From contig CAJUEJ010000001.1 of NCBI GenBank assembly GCA_910585435.1, positions 341,092 through 405,091 of the forward strand: a stretch of 64,000 nucleotides of DNA, written 5' to 3'. Made by a program: the position numbers and the translations under genes. Numbering within the stretch: the first letter of the stretch is position 1; every line of letters begins with the position of its first letter. The notes under the pieces are model-generated. The model was given only the letters and a program-made list of their open reading frames with translations. It ran no database searches and was not told the DNA's origin. The stretch comes from an uncultured Hungatella sp. (lineage in GTDB: Bacteria > Bacillota > Clostridia > Lachnospirales > Lachnospiraceae). Below, in pieces: positions 36,701-45,649 of the stretch.

Positions 36701-36906
36701 GACAAGGCAGCGATATAGAAGAGGAGCTCCGCCTTCTCTATGTGGGTATGACCAGGGCTTCGGAAGAACTGATCCTTACATCCCCTGGCCAGCCATCCCC
36801 GTTTTTAGAGCAGGTACAGGAGCCGGTATTATTCCGGAAGAAAAAAGAAACCAGGGTACAGGATCCGGAAGGCAGACAGCTAAGCCTTTTTGATTTTATG
36901 AAATAA
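33742..36906 (+). CDS. Fusion of EndoQ-like PHP nuclease and UvrD-type helicase
   Basis: 1054 residues. Residues 1-~400 match the PHP-domain family of endonuclease Q (TIGR00375): DLHIHSRYSRATS at 4-16, GTGDFTHP near 38, SNSDAHSP near 217 (metal ligands), and a zinc site made of CHLC (about 273) and CPVC (about 293). EndoQ nicks DNA beside deaminated bases or abasic sites. Residues ~469-1035 are a superfamily 1A helicase: MAGPGTGKTKTL (about 490), LVDEFQDIS (about 655), GDPDQAIYGFRGAD (about 686), TNYRSTPEIL, LMTLHASKGLEFPVV (about 957) and YVGMTRASEEL (about 1000). One chain thus combines lesion nicking with strand unwinding, suggesting a self-contained repair enzyme. There is no second stop or frame break. 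Confidence 0.88.
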   Translation: MYIADLHIHSRYSRATSRDCTPEYLDLWARRKGIHLLGTGDFTHPAWRKELEEKLQPAEEGLYVLKDQLRIESLAADRQIRPRFVISGEISSIYKKNGKVRKVHSLILLPGLEDAGRLADKLETIGNIHSDGRPILGLDCRDLLEITLEICPEAIFVPAHIWTPHFSVFGAFSGFDTMEECFEDLTPHIRAVETGLSSDPPMNWRLSALDGLQLISNSDAHSPAKLGREANLLEIPMSYGGLYQAIQEGKGLKGTIEFFPEEGKYHYDGHRKCHLCLSPEEAQKYNGRCPVCGRKLTMGVYHRTLQLADREEGYVPQGANPFESLVPLPEVIAASTGRGASGAGVQRQYEKMIEKLGSEFSILREIGGEEIEKAAGYLIAEGIRRLRAGKVERLPGFDGEYGTIKLFEPWELEQTDGQMDMFFVAGWKGGAGKETKDRAGQQGRAAWISPEETRAPERGKEEKGSADTLDSLNQEQLQAVRSVSSHLAVMAGPGTGKTKTLVSRILYLLENRRVKPSEITAVTFTRKAADELRQRLEGRLGGRQAAKKLRIGTFHSICYDLLKKQGEEFILADSGMAQELARETAEELGLKEKPGRLLQMISEEKTRLTDHEEEEVKRKALKLYQEKLAELGALDFDDLLLKALTLPESTGFHYLLVDEFQDISPLEHRLIRRWGEQGREIFIIGDPDQAIYGFRGADSESFVKFREEQETEIIELKTNYRSTPEILTASEAVLHKGQPRGLLSPVRPSGFPVRLLEVPGEMAEAVFIAKEISRLVGGMDMLEAQEDFSCPDNRAPRGFSDIAVLYRTHRQAELLEKCLKTEGIPYVVTGREGFLKEDTVRGSLGFFKSIVNPQDMLSRRLCLKLLKGLDGKAISQEEYDTLAQAYSKLLKKTKPEKILAGWIKDRELSQDPAMVKLLAMTPFYRTMAEFLDGLSLGKEGDIRRCGGKTYTADSVTLMTLHASKGLEFPVVFLCGARKGLIPLEWGGQGSDIEEELRLLYVGMTRASEELILTSPGQPSPFLEQVQEPVLFRKKKETRVQDPEGRQLSLFDFMK

Positions 36907-36939
36907 GCTGATCCTGTAAGGGGAGGAGAGGAAATCAGC

Positions 36940-38451
36940 ATGGAATATGTGATGGGTATTGACCTTGGGACTTCATCTGTAAAGGTGATCCTGATGGATC
37001 CTGGCGGAAGGATGGCCGGGACCGCCTCCCGGGGGTATGAAGTGGCCATACCTGAAAAGGGCATGGCCCAGCAGAGGGCCCAGGTATGGTGGGAGCAGAC
37101 GAGAAGGGCGATCCGGGAGGCCATGGAAAAGGCAGGTATTTCCGGCAGCCAGGTGAAGGCTGTGGGGTTTTCCGGACAGATGCACGGCCTGGTGGCTCTT
37201 GACAGGGACAGACAGCCTCTGATGCCTGCCATAATCTGGATGGACCAGAGAAGCAGCCGGCAGCAGCAAAGGATCCTTGAGGCTGTAAACGAGCTGCACC
37301 TGGAGGGACAGCTGATGAACCGCCCCATGCCGGGCATGCTTATCTGCTCCCTTCTGTGGGTGAAGGAGAACCAGCCTGCTGTCTATGAGAGGATGGCCCA
37401 TGTCCTTCTGCCCAAGGACTATATCCGTCTCTGCCTGGGAGGAACCCCAGAGACAGACCTGACAGACGGGGCAGGAAGTCTGGCTTTCTCTGTCAGGGAC
37501 AAAAAGTGGTGTGAACCATTGCTGGAAAAACTGGGAATTTCCCGGGAGCTTTTTCCAGAGGTGGTAAAGCCTTATGATGTCACCGGGAAAGTGACGCGGC
37601 AGGCGGCAGAGGAAACAGGGCTTGAGGAAGGGACGATACTGGTGGCAGGAGGAGCGGACTCAGCCATGCAGCTGACCGGCAACGGGGTGACGGCTGACGG
37701 CGCCCTGGCTTTAAATATCGGGACAGCATCTCAGATTCTGGCAGTGACATCAAAACCGGTTTACGACAAAAAGCTGCGGACCCAGATGCTGTGCCACGGG
37801 ATTCCCGGGCTGTGGTACCAGCAGTGCGGATCCTTAAACGGCGGCAATACGTTAAAATGGCTGAGAACCAGGATTTTAAGAACGGACGCTGGTTTTGGCC
37901 AGCTGGATGCAGAGGCAGGAAGGGCCCCGGCAGGCTGCGGGGGACTTACATTTCTCCCCTATCTGGCCGGGGAGAGGGCTCCGGTTGAAAATCCTGATGC
38001 CAGAGGTGTATTTTACGGCCTGTCCTTAGAACACGGGCAGGCCCATATGGTGCGGAGCGTCATGGAAGGCGTGGTTCTGAATCTGAGAGAGTGCCTGGAT
38101 ATTTTTGAGGAGGCGGGAATCCGTATACAGGTCCCGTACCTTATGGCATCCGGCGGAGGCGCAAGAGGGAAAACCTGGAGACAGATCCAGGCGGATGTGT
38201 TCCAGATGCCTGTCTGCCAGACAGAGGCAGAGGAGGAGGCCTGTACCGGGGCGGCTGTGATGGCTGCGGTGGGGGCCGGATGGTATGATTCTGTGGAAGA
38301 GGCAGTGAAGCATATGGGGGGAACAGGGAAAGACCCGGTGTATCCTATTTTGGAAAATATAAAAATATATCAGGAAAAACGGATGGCATTCCGAAGGATT
38401 TACAGCAGTCTGTTTGACAATACTACAGGTGTATGTTATGATGGGAATTAG
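36940..38451 (+). CDS. xylB: Xylulokinase (FGGY family)
   Basis: 503 residues, normal length. MGIDLGTSSVKVILMD is the N-terminal phosphate loop, GFSGQMHGLVALD (about 77) is typical of xylulokinases, DQRSS follows, and GGADSAMQLTGNG with GTASQIL form the second ATP-binding region (about 235-260). ASGGGARGKTWRQIQADV is the C-terminal FGGY signature. It phosphorylates D-xylulose to the 5-phosphate. No xylose isomerase or transporter gene is nearby, so the sugar source is unclear. The strong promoter of the following gene lies inside its last 40 bases. Confidence 0.9.
   Translation: MEYVMGIDLGTSSVKVILMDPGGRMAGTASRGYEVAIPEKGMAQQRAQVWWEQTRRAIREAMEKAGISGSQVKAVGFSGQMHGLVALDRDRQPLMPAIIWMDQRSSRQQQRILEAVNELHLEGQLMNRPMPGMLICSLLWVKENQPAVYERMAHVLLPKDYIRLCLGGTPETDLTDGAGSLAFSVRDKKWCEPLLEKLGISRELFPEVVKPYDVTGKVTRQAAEETGLEEGTILVAGGADSAMQLTGNGVTADGALALNIGTASQILAVTSKPVYDKKLRTQMLCHGIPGLWYQQCGSLNGGNTLKWLRTRILRTDAGFGQLDAEAGRAPAGCGGLTFLPYLAGERAPVENPDARGVFYGLSLEHGQAHMVRSVMEGVVLNLRECLDIFEEAGIRIQVPYLMASGGGARGKTWRQIQADVFQMPVCQTEAEEEACTGAAVMAAVGAGWYDSVEEAVKHMGGTGKDPVYPILENIKIYQEKRMAFRRIYSSLFDNTTGVCYDGN
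38414..38442 (+). promoter_or_regulatory. Strong sigma-A promoter inside the end of xylB
   Basis: Perfect TTGACA at 38414-38419, spacer of exactly 17, TATGAT at 38437-38442, and TGT directly before the -10 (extended -10 pattern). It would drive the phosphorelay genes at 38516-43581 independently of xylB, leaving a leader of about 65 nt. Confidence 0.7.
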
Positions 38452-38515
38452 TAGTCGTATGACTGTAATACTGGTAATTATTGTATATTGAAGTAAAGGA
38501 TAGGAAAAGATTTCC

Positions 38516-40576
38516 ATGAATCAAAACAAAGCATCAAATGCAAAAGGAAAAATTTTAATCGTTGACGATTCTGAGATGAATCGTGCCATTTTATCGGATA
38601 TGCTTTCGGATGAATTCGATATAGTGGAAGTTGAGAACGGGCTGGAGGCCTCGGCAGTCTTACATAATCATGAGCAGGAGTTTTCCCTTGTGCTTCTGGA
38701 TATCGTGATGCCTGTCATGGATGGTTTTGAATTTCTGGCGGTTATGAATGAGAAGGGCTGGATCAAAAGTATTCCTGTAGTGATGATCTCTGCAGAGACT
38801 GTCCCTTCCTACGTGGACAGGGCCTATGATCTGGGTGTTCTTGACTATATCAGCCGTCCCTTTGACGAGCGGGTAGTCCGCCGCAGAGTTATGAGTACCA
38901 TTATGCTTTCGTCCAAACAGAAGGAACTGTCGTATATGGTGGCAGATCAGATGCTGGAAAAGGAAAAGAACAGCCAGCTGATGGTAGAGATTCTTTCCAA
39001 CATTGTGGAGTTCCGCAACGGCGAAAGCGGCCTTCATGTGCTGCATATCCGTATTCTGACCGAGATGCTGTTAAAAAGGCTTCTGGAGAAGACAGATAAA
39101 TACGGGATAAGCAGAAGCGACATTTCCATGATCTGCAATGCCTCGGCCCTTCATGATATCGGGAAGATAGCGGTGCCCTCGGAGATCCTCAACAAGCCGG
39201 GCAGGCTTACAAAAGAAGAATTCGAGATTATGAAGACCCATGCTGCAGAGGGAGGGGATATGTTAAAATCCATTCCCTTAAGACAGGATGAGCCTCTTAT
39301 CAAGGTTGCATACCAGATATGCAGATGGCACCATGAGCGGTACGACGGCAGAGGGTACCCGGACGGTTTAAAGGGAGAGGAGATTCCCATCGCCGCCCAG
39401 GTGGTGGCCCTGGCGGATGTGTACGACGCTCTCACCAGCAAAAGAGTCTATAAAGATGCCTACTCCCATGAGAAGGCTGTGAGCATGATTCTGGGCGGGG
39501 AATGCGGCACCTTCAACCCGTTTTTGATGGAGTGTCTCAACGATGTCTCGGATCAGTTGAAGGAGGAGTTCCTTTCCAACTCCCAGGATCACAGCGGAGA
39601 GAGGGAGATAGTCACCACTGTGGAGCAGATGCTGGACAAAGGCGATTTCGGCATCTCCGGGCGGACCCTGAAGCTTTTGGAGCAGGAGCGGACCAAATAT
39701 AAGTTCTATGCGGATATGTCACATGAGATTCAATTTGAGTACACCGTGACACCGGAGATTCTGATTCTCTCCGAGTGGGGAGCCCAGTATCTGAACATGC
39801 CGGAGACTATCTATAATCCCAGGGAGGATGCCTTCGGAACGGAGGTTTTCAATAAAGAAGATTTTGACAAGCTTTTAACCAGGCTGAGACATACCTCGCC
39901 GAAGAATCCCAACGTGGAGATGGACTTTGTCTTAACCATAAACGGACGGAACCAGTGGAGCAAGATACAGGCCAGATCCATGTGGACAGATGACGAGAAA
40001 GCCCAGTATACGGGAGCCATCGGCAAGATCGTGGATATTCATAAGGAGAGGGAAAAGATGGAGCAGCTGACAGTTATGGCTGACCATGATCCCCTGACCG
40101 GCCTTTTAAACCACCGGGCAGCCAAACGGTATATATCTTCTGTTCTGGATTCGGACAGCGAGAAGAAATATATTCTGCTTTTCTTTGACCTTGACCATTT
40201 TAAACAGGCCAATGACACATACGGCCATCAGTTTGGAGACGAGGTGCTTCGGTGCGTGTCCGACAAGATACGCCAGAGTACTCGTGGAAGTGATATAGCG
40301 GCCCGGATGGGCGGCGATGAGTTCCTGATTTTCATGGGATACAGAGATTCCATCGAACCTCAGGTCAGACGTATTTTTGACAATATTACCTGTGATTACC
40401 GGGAATTCCCGATCAGGCTCAGCATGGGAGTGGCCAACGCAAAGGAATGCAACGGGGATTATGAGACGCTGTTCAAGATGGCGGATCAGGCATTGTACGC
40501 GGTAAAACGGGCGGGAAGAAATTCCTATCGGATCTACGATTCCCTTCTTCCGCCTCTCACAGAGGATGAACAGTAG
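38516..40576 (+). CDS. Response regulator with HD-GYP, PAS and GGDEF domains
   Basis: 686 residues. REC domain at 1-125 (ILIVDDSEMNR; phospho-acceptor in LLDIVMPVMDG). HD-GYP phosphodiesterase at about 155-335: ALHDIGKIAVP (HD near 213), then HHERYDGRGYPDGL near 275. A PAS domain spans roughly 395-515. GGDEF domain at about 530-680 with FFDLDHFKQANDTYGH, intact RMGGDEFLIF and an RGSD product-inhibition site five residues before GGDEF. Both making and breaking of cyclic di-GMP therefore look possible, under control of phosphorylation. The next two genes give a ready phosphate donor path. Confidence 0.9.
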   Translation: MNQNKASNAKGKILIVDDSEMNRAILSDMLSDEFDIVEVENGLEASAVLHNHEQEFSLVLLDIVMPVMDGFEFLAVMNEKGWIKSIPVVMISAETVPSYVDRAYDLGVLDYISRPFDERVVRRRVMSTIMLSSKQKELSYMVADQMLEKEKNSQLMVEILSNIVEFRNGESGLHVLHIRILTEMLLKRLLEKTDKYGISRSDISMICNASALHDIGKIAVPSEILNKPGRLTKEEFEIMKTHAAEGGDMLKSIPLRQDEPLIKVAYQICRWHHERYDGRGYPDGLKGEEIPIAAQVVALADVYDALTSKRVYKDAYSHEKAVSMILGGECGTFNPFLMECLNDVSDQLKEEFLSNSQDHSGEREIVTTVEQMLDKGDFGISGRTLKLLEQERTKYKFYADMSHEIQFEYTVTPEILILSEWGAQYLNMPETIYNPREDAFGTEVFNKEDFDKLLTRLRHTSPKNPNVEMDFVLTINGRNQWSKIQARSMWTDDEKAQYTGAIGKIVDIHKEREKMEQLTVMADHDPLTGLLNHRAAKRYISSVLDSDSEKKYILLFFDLDHFKQANDTYGHQFGDEVLRCVSDKIRQSTRGSDIAARMGGDEFLIFMGYRDSIEPQVRRIFDNITCDYREFPIRLSMGVANAKECNGDYETLFKMADQALYAVKRAGRNSYRIYDSLLPPLTEDEQ

Positions 40577-40622
40577 TGCCGGCACAGGATCGCAATCGTA
40601 TGAGGGAAAGGAATGAAAAGAT

Positions 40623-40982
40623 ATGACAGTAAATGAGTGTTATGAGGCTATGGGAGGAGACTATGAGGATGTGATGAGACGGCTCAGGACAGATGAGCGT
40701 GTGAAAAAATTCCTCCTTAAGGTTTTAGATGATAAAAGCTTTCAGCTGCTGACAGATTCCATGGCGGCGCGGAATATGGATGAGGCTTTCCGGGCAGCCC
40801 ACACCCTGAAGGGGATCTGCCAGAATCTGTCTCTGAACAGATTGTATCATTCCAGCAATGAGCTGGCCGAGCATCTTAGAAATAACAGAGAGTACTTCCA
40901 GGAGCTGGAGACAATGGTTGCACAGGTAAAAGAGGACTATGATGTGACGATTGCTTCTATTACGAGTCTTAAAGAGTCTTAA
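40623..40982 (+). CDS. HPt phosphotransfer protein
   Basis: 119 residues, all helical. RAAHTLKGICQNLSLNRL contains the phosphorylatable His of an HPt domain followed by the usual Lys-Gly. It would pass phosphate between the hybrid kinase encoded next and the REC domain of the regulator before it. The gene lies 47 bp after the regulator and 23 bp before the kinase, so the three form one module. Confidence 0.88.
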   Translation: MTVNECYEAMGGDYEDVMRRLRTDERVKKFLLKVLDDKSFQLLTDSMAARNMDEAFRAAHTLKGICQNLSLNRLYHSSNELAEHLRNNREYFQELETMVAQVKEDYDVTIASITSLKES

Positions 40983-41004
40983 GATTCAATTATAAGGAGT
41001 GGAA

Positions 41005-43581
41005 ATGCATAAATTTGAGTTTGGAAACAATAAAGGCTTCAGCAAAACGGAAGGGCTTCTGTTGGGCAGTTTTGTTGGTCTCATTATTATGTGCATGATT
41101 GTTTTTCTGGGAATATCCGGATTTATGGAGCAGAAAAGCACGGAGGCAATCAATGAGATCAGCGTTATATACATGTCGGAGATGAGCAGACAGTTAAAGC
41201 AGAAATTCAGTGCGATTATTGATCTGCGTCTTTTCCAGGCCCAGGGCATCGTAAAGCGCACTCCTCCGGACAGTGTGGAATACGGGCCTGGGATGATAGA
41301 TGAGCTGACCTTAAGCGCCAGTGTCCGTGATTTCACCTATCTGGCGCTGTGGGAGGTAAACGGGGGGTGTGAGACGCTCTACGGGGATCCGGTTCATGTA
41401 TATAAAGAAAAGGAATTTCTGGAGCTTCTGGACGATTCTTCGGAGAAAAAGGTTACCAGCGGCCTGAATGACAGCGGGGACAGGCTGCTTCTTCTGGTGG
41501 TTGATGCCGCCTATCCCATGGAGGACGGGAACAGAAGCGGGGCCCTGGTGGCAGGCTTCCCCATGGAGCAGTTAAACGAGGCGCTGGTTCTGGAAGAGGA
41601 GAATGCCCTGGTATATTCCCATATTATCCAGAGAGACGGAAGCTTTGTGGTAAGGAACGGAGCTGCCTATCAGAGCAGTTATTTTGAGAGGATCCGGGAA
41701 TCTTTCTCTGAGTTTAACGGAAAAACTCCCGATGATTACATAAAAGAGATAGAAAACTCTATGGACAGGAATGAAGATTATTCCAGCATGAGCCTGGTAA
41801 GCGGAGCCCACAGCCATGTGTACTGCTCCAAGCTTCCGGAGACAGACTGGTATCTGGTGTCCATTATGCCTTACGGAACCCTGGACGACGCGGTGAGAAG
41901 GCTGGGGGGACGGCGGCAGTATGTGATGCTCCTTTCCTGCTGTGCCATGATCGTGGGGATCCTGATTCTTTTTGTCCTGTATTACAGGATGACCAGGCAG
42001 CAGATGGCAGAGCTTAAGAAGGCCAGAGAAGAGGCTGTTCATGCCAACAAGGCCAAAAGTGAATTCCTGTCTAACATGAGCCACGATATCCGGACGCCTA
42101 TGAACGGGATTGTGGGAATGACGGCTATAGCCATCACCAACATTGACGACCAGATGCGGGTAAAGGACTGCCTGAAAAAGATTTCTTTGTCCAGTAAGCA
42201 TCTGCTGGGGCTGATCAACGATGTTCTTGACATGTCCAAGATAGAGAACGGCAAGCTGACCTTGAATGTAGAGCAAATCTCCTTAAAGGATACCATGGAG
42301 AATATCGTAAATATTGTCCGGTCTCAGATCAAGGCGAAAAACCTGCATTTTGATATTTTCATCAGCAAGTGCAGCGTGGAAGAGGTACACTGTGACAGCG
42401 TAAGGCTGAATCAGATTCTCATCAACCTTCTGTCCAACGCACTGAAATTTACGCCGGAGGGCGGTACTGTCAATGCCTATCTGGAGCAGGAGGAATCGCC
42501 TAAAGGCCCCGGGTATGTGAGATGCCGCTTCAGGGTAAAGGATACCGGGATCGGCATGTCCCAGGAGTATCTGGAAAAAATATTCGACACGTTTTCCAGA
42601 GAAGAAAACTCCATGGTTCACAAGATAGAGGGAACAGGCCTTGGCATGGCAATCACCAAATACATTGTGGATGTTATGGGAGGAACCATAGATGTAAAGA
42701 GCCGCCAGGGAGAGGGCTCAGAGTTCTGCGTGACCCTGGATCTGGAAGCTGCAGATGTGCTGGAGAAGGATATGATCCTGCCCAGCTGGCATATTCTGGT
42801 GGTGGACAACAATGAGGATCTGTGCCGCAGCGCCGTGGAGTCTCTGAAGGAGATCGGCGCCGAGGGCGAATGGACCTTAAAAGGCAGTACAGCTGTGGAG
42901 ATGGTGGAAAAGCGGCACAAAATGGGGAATGACTACCAGGCAGTGCTTTTAGACTGGAAGATGCCGGATATGGACGGCCTGGAGGTGACAAAGAGGATCC
43001 GCAGCAGCGCGGGAGGAGACATACCGATTTTGATTGTCTCTGCCTATGACTGGAGCGACATCGAGAATGAGGCCATGGAGGCCGGGGTCAACGGATTTAT
43101 CTCCAAGCCCCTGTTTAAATCCAATCTGTATCTGGGATTAAGCCATTTTATAGAGGGTTTGCCGGATCAGGATGAACAGGTAGTAAAGGATACCCTGGAT
43201 TTTACAGGGAAAAGGATCCTTCTCTCAGAGGACAATGACTTAAACTGGGAGATCGCGGAGGAGATTCTGTCAGAGGAAGGCTTTGAGCTGGAGAGGGCGG
43301 AGAACGGAAAAATCTGTGTGGAAAAATTTGAACAGTCAGAAGAGGGATTCTATGATGTGATTCTTATGGATATCCGTATGCCGGTGATGAACGGATATGA
43401 TGCCTGTGTGGCTATCCGCAAGCTGAACCGGTCCGATGCCGGCCTGCCTATTATCGCCATGACTGCCGACGCCTTCTCTGATGACGTGCAGCGGTGCAAG
43501 GACTGTGGTATGAATGAGCATATTTCCAAGCCTATTGATACAGCAAGGCTTATGAGGATTCTTCAGGATTATCTGAGATAG
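41005..43581 (+). CDS. Membrane hybrid histidine kinase with two receiver domains
   Basis: 858 residues from the ATG at 41005, which has AAGGAG five bases upstream; the in-frame GTG at 40999 overlaps that site. Membrane helix at about 17-38, an extracellular sensor region (about 40-305, probably PDC/Cache-like but unsure), a second helix at about 307-330, then HisKA with FLSNMSHDIRTPMNG (His near 360), HATPase with NQILINLLSNALKFT, DTGIGM and GTGLGM, then REC1 (about 596-715; LLDWKMPDMDG) and REC2 (about 733-858; LMDIRMPVMNG). Acts with the HPt protein and the cyclic-di-GMP regulator. Confidence 0.9.
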   Translation: MHKFEFGNNKGFSKTEGLLLGSFVGLIIMCMIVFLGISGFMEQKSTEAINEISVIYMSEMSRQLKQKFSAIIDLRLFQAQGIVKRTPPDSVEYGPGMIDELTLSASVRDFTYLALWEVNGGCETLYGDPVHVYKEKEFLELLDDSSEKKVTSGLNDSGDRLLLLVVDAAYPMEDGNRSGALVAGFPMEQLNEALVLEEENALVYSHIIQRDGSFVVRNGAAYQSSYFERIRESFSEFNGKTPDDYIKEIENSMDRNEDYSSMSLVSGAHSHVYCSKLPETDWYLVSIMPYGTLDDAVRRLGGRRQYVMLLSCCAMIVGILILFVLYYRMTRQQMAELKKAREEAVHANKAKSEFLSNMSHDIRTPMNGIVGMTAIAITNIDDQMRVKDCLKKISLSSKHLLGLINDVLDMSKIENGKLTLNVEQISLKDTMENIVNIVRSQIKAKNLHFDIFISKCSVEEVHCDSVRLNQILINLLSNALKFTPEGGTVNAYLEQEESPKGPGYVRCRFRVKDTGIGMSQEYLEKIFDTFSREENSMVHKIEGTGLGMAITKYIVDVMGGTIDVKSRQGEGSEFCVTLDLEAADVLEKDMILPSWHILVVDNNEDLCRSAVESLKEIGAEGEWTLKGSTAVEMVEKRHKMGNDYQAVLLDWKMPDMDGLEVTKRIRSSAGGDIPILIVSAYDWSDIENEAMEAGVNGFISKPLFKSNLYLGLSHFIEGLPDQDEQVVKDTLDFTGKRILLSEDNDLNWEIAEEILSEEGFELERAENGKICVEKFEQSEEGFYDVILMDIRMPVMNGYDACVAIRKLNRSDAGLPIIAMTADAFSDDVQRCKDCGMNEHISKPIDTARLMRILQDYLR

Positions 43582-43601
43582 AATAAGGGACAGCCCATTA
43601 G

Positions 43602-43642
43602 AAAAGCTTCCGGATGCGAAAGGCCGGAAGTTTTTCTTTTTC
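43602..43642 (+). terminator. Intrinsic terminator after the hybrid kinase
   Basis: CTTCCGG (43607-43613) pairs with CCGGAAG (43624-43630), with A-T pairs lengthening the stem, followed by TTTTTCTTTTT. It closes the phosphorelay operon. Confidence 0.8.
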
Positions 43643-43653
43643 CTTATAGAAAC

Positions 43654-43682
43654 TTCCATTTTGCAGAGAATAGGTGTATACT
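43654..43682 (+). promoter_or_regulatory. Possible promoter for nadE
   Basis: TTCCAT at 43654-43659 and TATACT at 43677-43682, spacer 17, just past the preceding terminator. The -35 matches only four of six bases. Confidence 0.4.
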
Positions 43683-43720
43683 AAGTTACAAAATGGAATC
43701 AGACGGCAGGACGGAGGTGT

Positions 43721-45649
43721 ATGTATTCTATGAAATACGGGTTTATAAGAACAGCAGCTGCCACTCCCAGGATCCAGGTGGCAGATCCGGAATATAACGG
43801 CGAACAGATTTTTCAGATGATAAAGGAAGGGGCAGACAGGAAGGCAAAGCTTATGGTGTTCCCGGAGCTGTGTCTGACAGGATATACCTGCGGTGATTTA
43901 TTTATGCAGGAAACCCTTCTTTTCAGGGCCAGGGAAGCCTTGAAAAAGCTGATACACAATACAGCATCTATGGACGTGCTGGTATTTGCGGGGACTCCCT
44001 GGCAGTGGGGAGGGAAGCTTTACAATGTGGCGGCTGTATTCTCCAGGGGAAGGCTTTTAGGAGTGGTTCCCAAGAGACATATTCCCAATTACGGGGAATT
44101 TTATGAGGCCAGATATTTTACACCGGGCAGTGAAAAGACGGTTATGGTTCCATGGGAAGGGGAGCAGGTACCCATGGGCGCCAATCTTTTGTTTTGCTGC
44201 AGTACCCTGCCCGGGCTGGTGGCGGCCTGCGAGATCTGCGAGGATGTCTGGGTTCCCTGCCCGCCCAGCATCAGCCATGCCCTTGCCGGTGCTACGGTGA
44301 TTGCCAACTGCTCTGCCAGCGACGAGACTGTGGGAAAAGGCCAGTACCGCAGCGAGCTGATAAAGGGCCAGTCGGCAAGGCTGGTGTGCGGCTATGTCTA
44401 TGCCAATGCCGGGGAAGGGGAGTCTACCCAGGATCTGGTGTTTGGAGGCCACAATATGATCGCGGAAAACGGTACCATGCTGGCAGCCTCCAGGCAGTTT
44501 GAGAGCCAGATCCTCTATGGAGACATGGACCTGGAGCGCCTTGCCAGCGAGAGACGCCATATGACTACCTTTGCCGGTGCTTCGCCTCAGCAGATGGAGC
44601 AGTACCAGAGGGTGGAGTTTGCCTTGGAGATAGAGGACATAGAGACCAGCCGTTTTATAGACCCACACCCCTTTGTGCCGGATGATGAGAAGGAACGGAA
44701 CAGGCGGTGTGAGGAGATTCTGTCCATCCAGGCCATGGGACTTAAAAAGCGGCTGGAGCATACAGGAGGAAAGCATGCGGTTCTGGGAATATCCGGAGGC
44801 CTGGATTCCACCCTGGCCCTGCTTGTGACAGTCAGGACCTTTGACATGCTTAAGATTCCCAGGAGCCAGATCCATGCTATCACCATGCCCTGCTTCGGAA
44901 CGACGGATCGGACGTACCACAATGCCTGCGTAATGGCGGAAAAATTAGGGGTGTCCCTGAAAGAGGTGAACATAAAAGATTCAGTGCTTTTGCATTTTAA
45001 AGATATCGGACAGGATCCGTCGGTGCACGATGTGACCTATGAGAATGCCCAGGCAAGGGAGAGGACACAGATTCTTATGGATGTGGCCAATCAGGTGGGA
45101 GGACTTGTGGTGGGAACCGGGGATATGTCGGAGCTGGCACTGGGATGGGCCACTTACAACGGCGATCATATGTCCATGTACGGGGTAAATGCTTCTGTCC
45201 CCAAGACGCTGGTGCGCCATCTGGTCCGGTATTACGGGGACACCTGCCAGGAAGAGGAGCTGAGAGAGGTTCTTTTAGACGTGCTGGACACGCCGGTCAG
45301 CCCGGAGCTTCTGCCGCCTAAGGACGGAGCCATTGCCCAGAAGACAGAGGATTTGGTAGGGCCCTATGAGCTTCACGATTTCTTTTTGTACTATATCCTG
45401 CGGTTCGGGTACAGCCCGGAGAGGATTTACTATATGGCGGTCAGGGCGCTGGGGAAGGAGTATGCCCCGGAGGTGATTTTAAAGTGGCTGAAGACATTTT
45501 ACAGAAGGTTTTTCTCCCAGCAATTTAAGCGCTCCTGCGTTCCGGACGGGCCCAAGGTGGGAACCGTGGCCCTTTCTCCCAGAGGGGATCTGCGGATGCC
45601 CAGTGATGCCAGCAGCAGAATCTGGCTGGAGGCTTTGGAAAATCTATGA
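43721..45649 (+). CDS. nadE: Glutamine-hydrolysing NAD+ synthetase
   Basis: 642 residues, the usual length for the two-domain enzyme. N-terminal nitrilase-type glutaminase: Glu in VFPELCLTGY (about 46), Lys in VPKRHIPNYGEFYE, Cys in AACEICEDVW (about 169). C-terminal synthetase: GISGGLDSTLALL near 357, the pyrophosphatase P-loop. It amidates deamido-NAD with ammonia from glutamine. Start is uncertain: ATG 43721 is only 3 nt from GGAGG, and ATG 43730 is 12 nt away; related proteins begin close to the second. Its stop overlaps the next start (ATGA). Confidence 0.93.
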   Translation: MYSMKYGFIRTAAATPRIQVADPEYNGEQIFQMIKEGADRKAKLMVFPELCLTGYTCGDLFMQETLLFRAREALKKLIHNTASMDVLVFAGTPWQWGGKLYNVAAVFSRGRLLGVVPKRHIPNYGEFYEARYFTPGSEKTVMVPWEGEQVPMGANLLFCCSTLPGLVAACEICEDVWVPCPPSISHALAGATVIANCSASDETVGKGQYRSELIKGQSARLVCGYVYANAGEGESTQDLVFGGHNMIAENGTMLAASRQFESQILYGDMDLERLASERRHMTTFAGASPQQMEQYQRVEFALEIEDIETSRFIDPHPFVPDDEKERNRRCEEILSIQAMGLKKRLEHTGGKHAVLGISGGLDSTLALLVTVRTFDMLKIPRSQIHAITMPCFGTTDRTYHNACVMAEKLGVSLKEVNIKDSVLLHFKDIGQDPSVHDVTYENAQARERTQILMDVANQVGGLVVGTGDMSELALGWATYNGDHMSMYGVNASVPKTLVRHLVRYYGDTCQEEELREVLLDVLDTPVSPELLPPKDGAIAQKTEDLVGPYELHDFFLYYILRFGYSPERIYYMAVRALGKEYAPEVILKWLKTFYRRFFSQQFKRSCVPDGPKVGTVALSPRGDLRMPSDASSRIWLEALENL

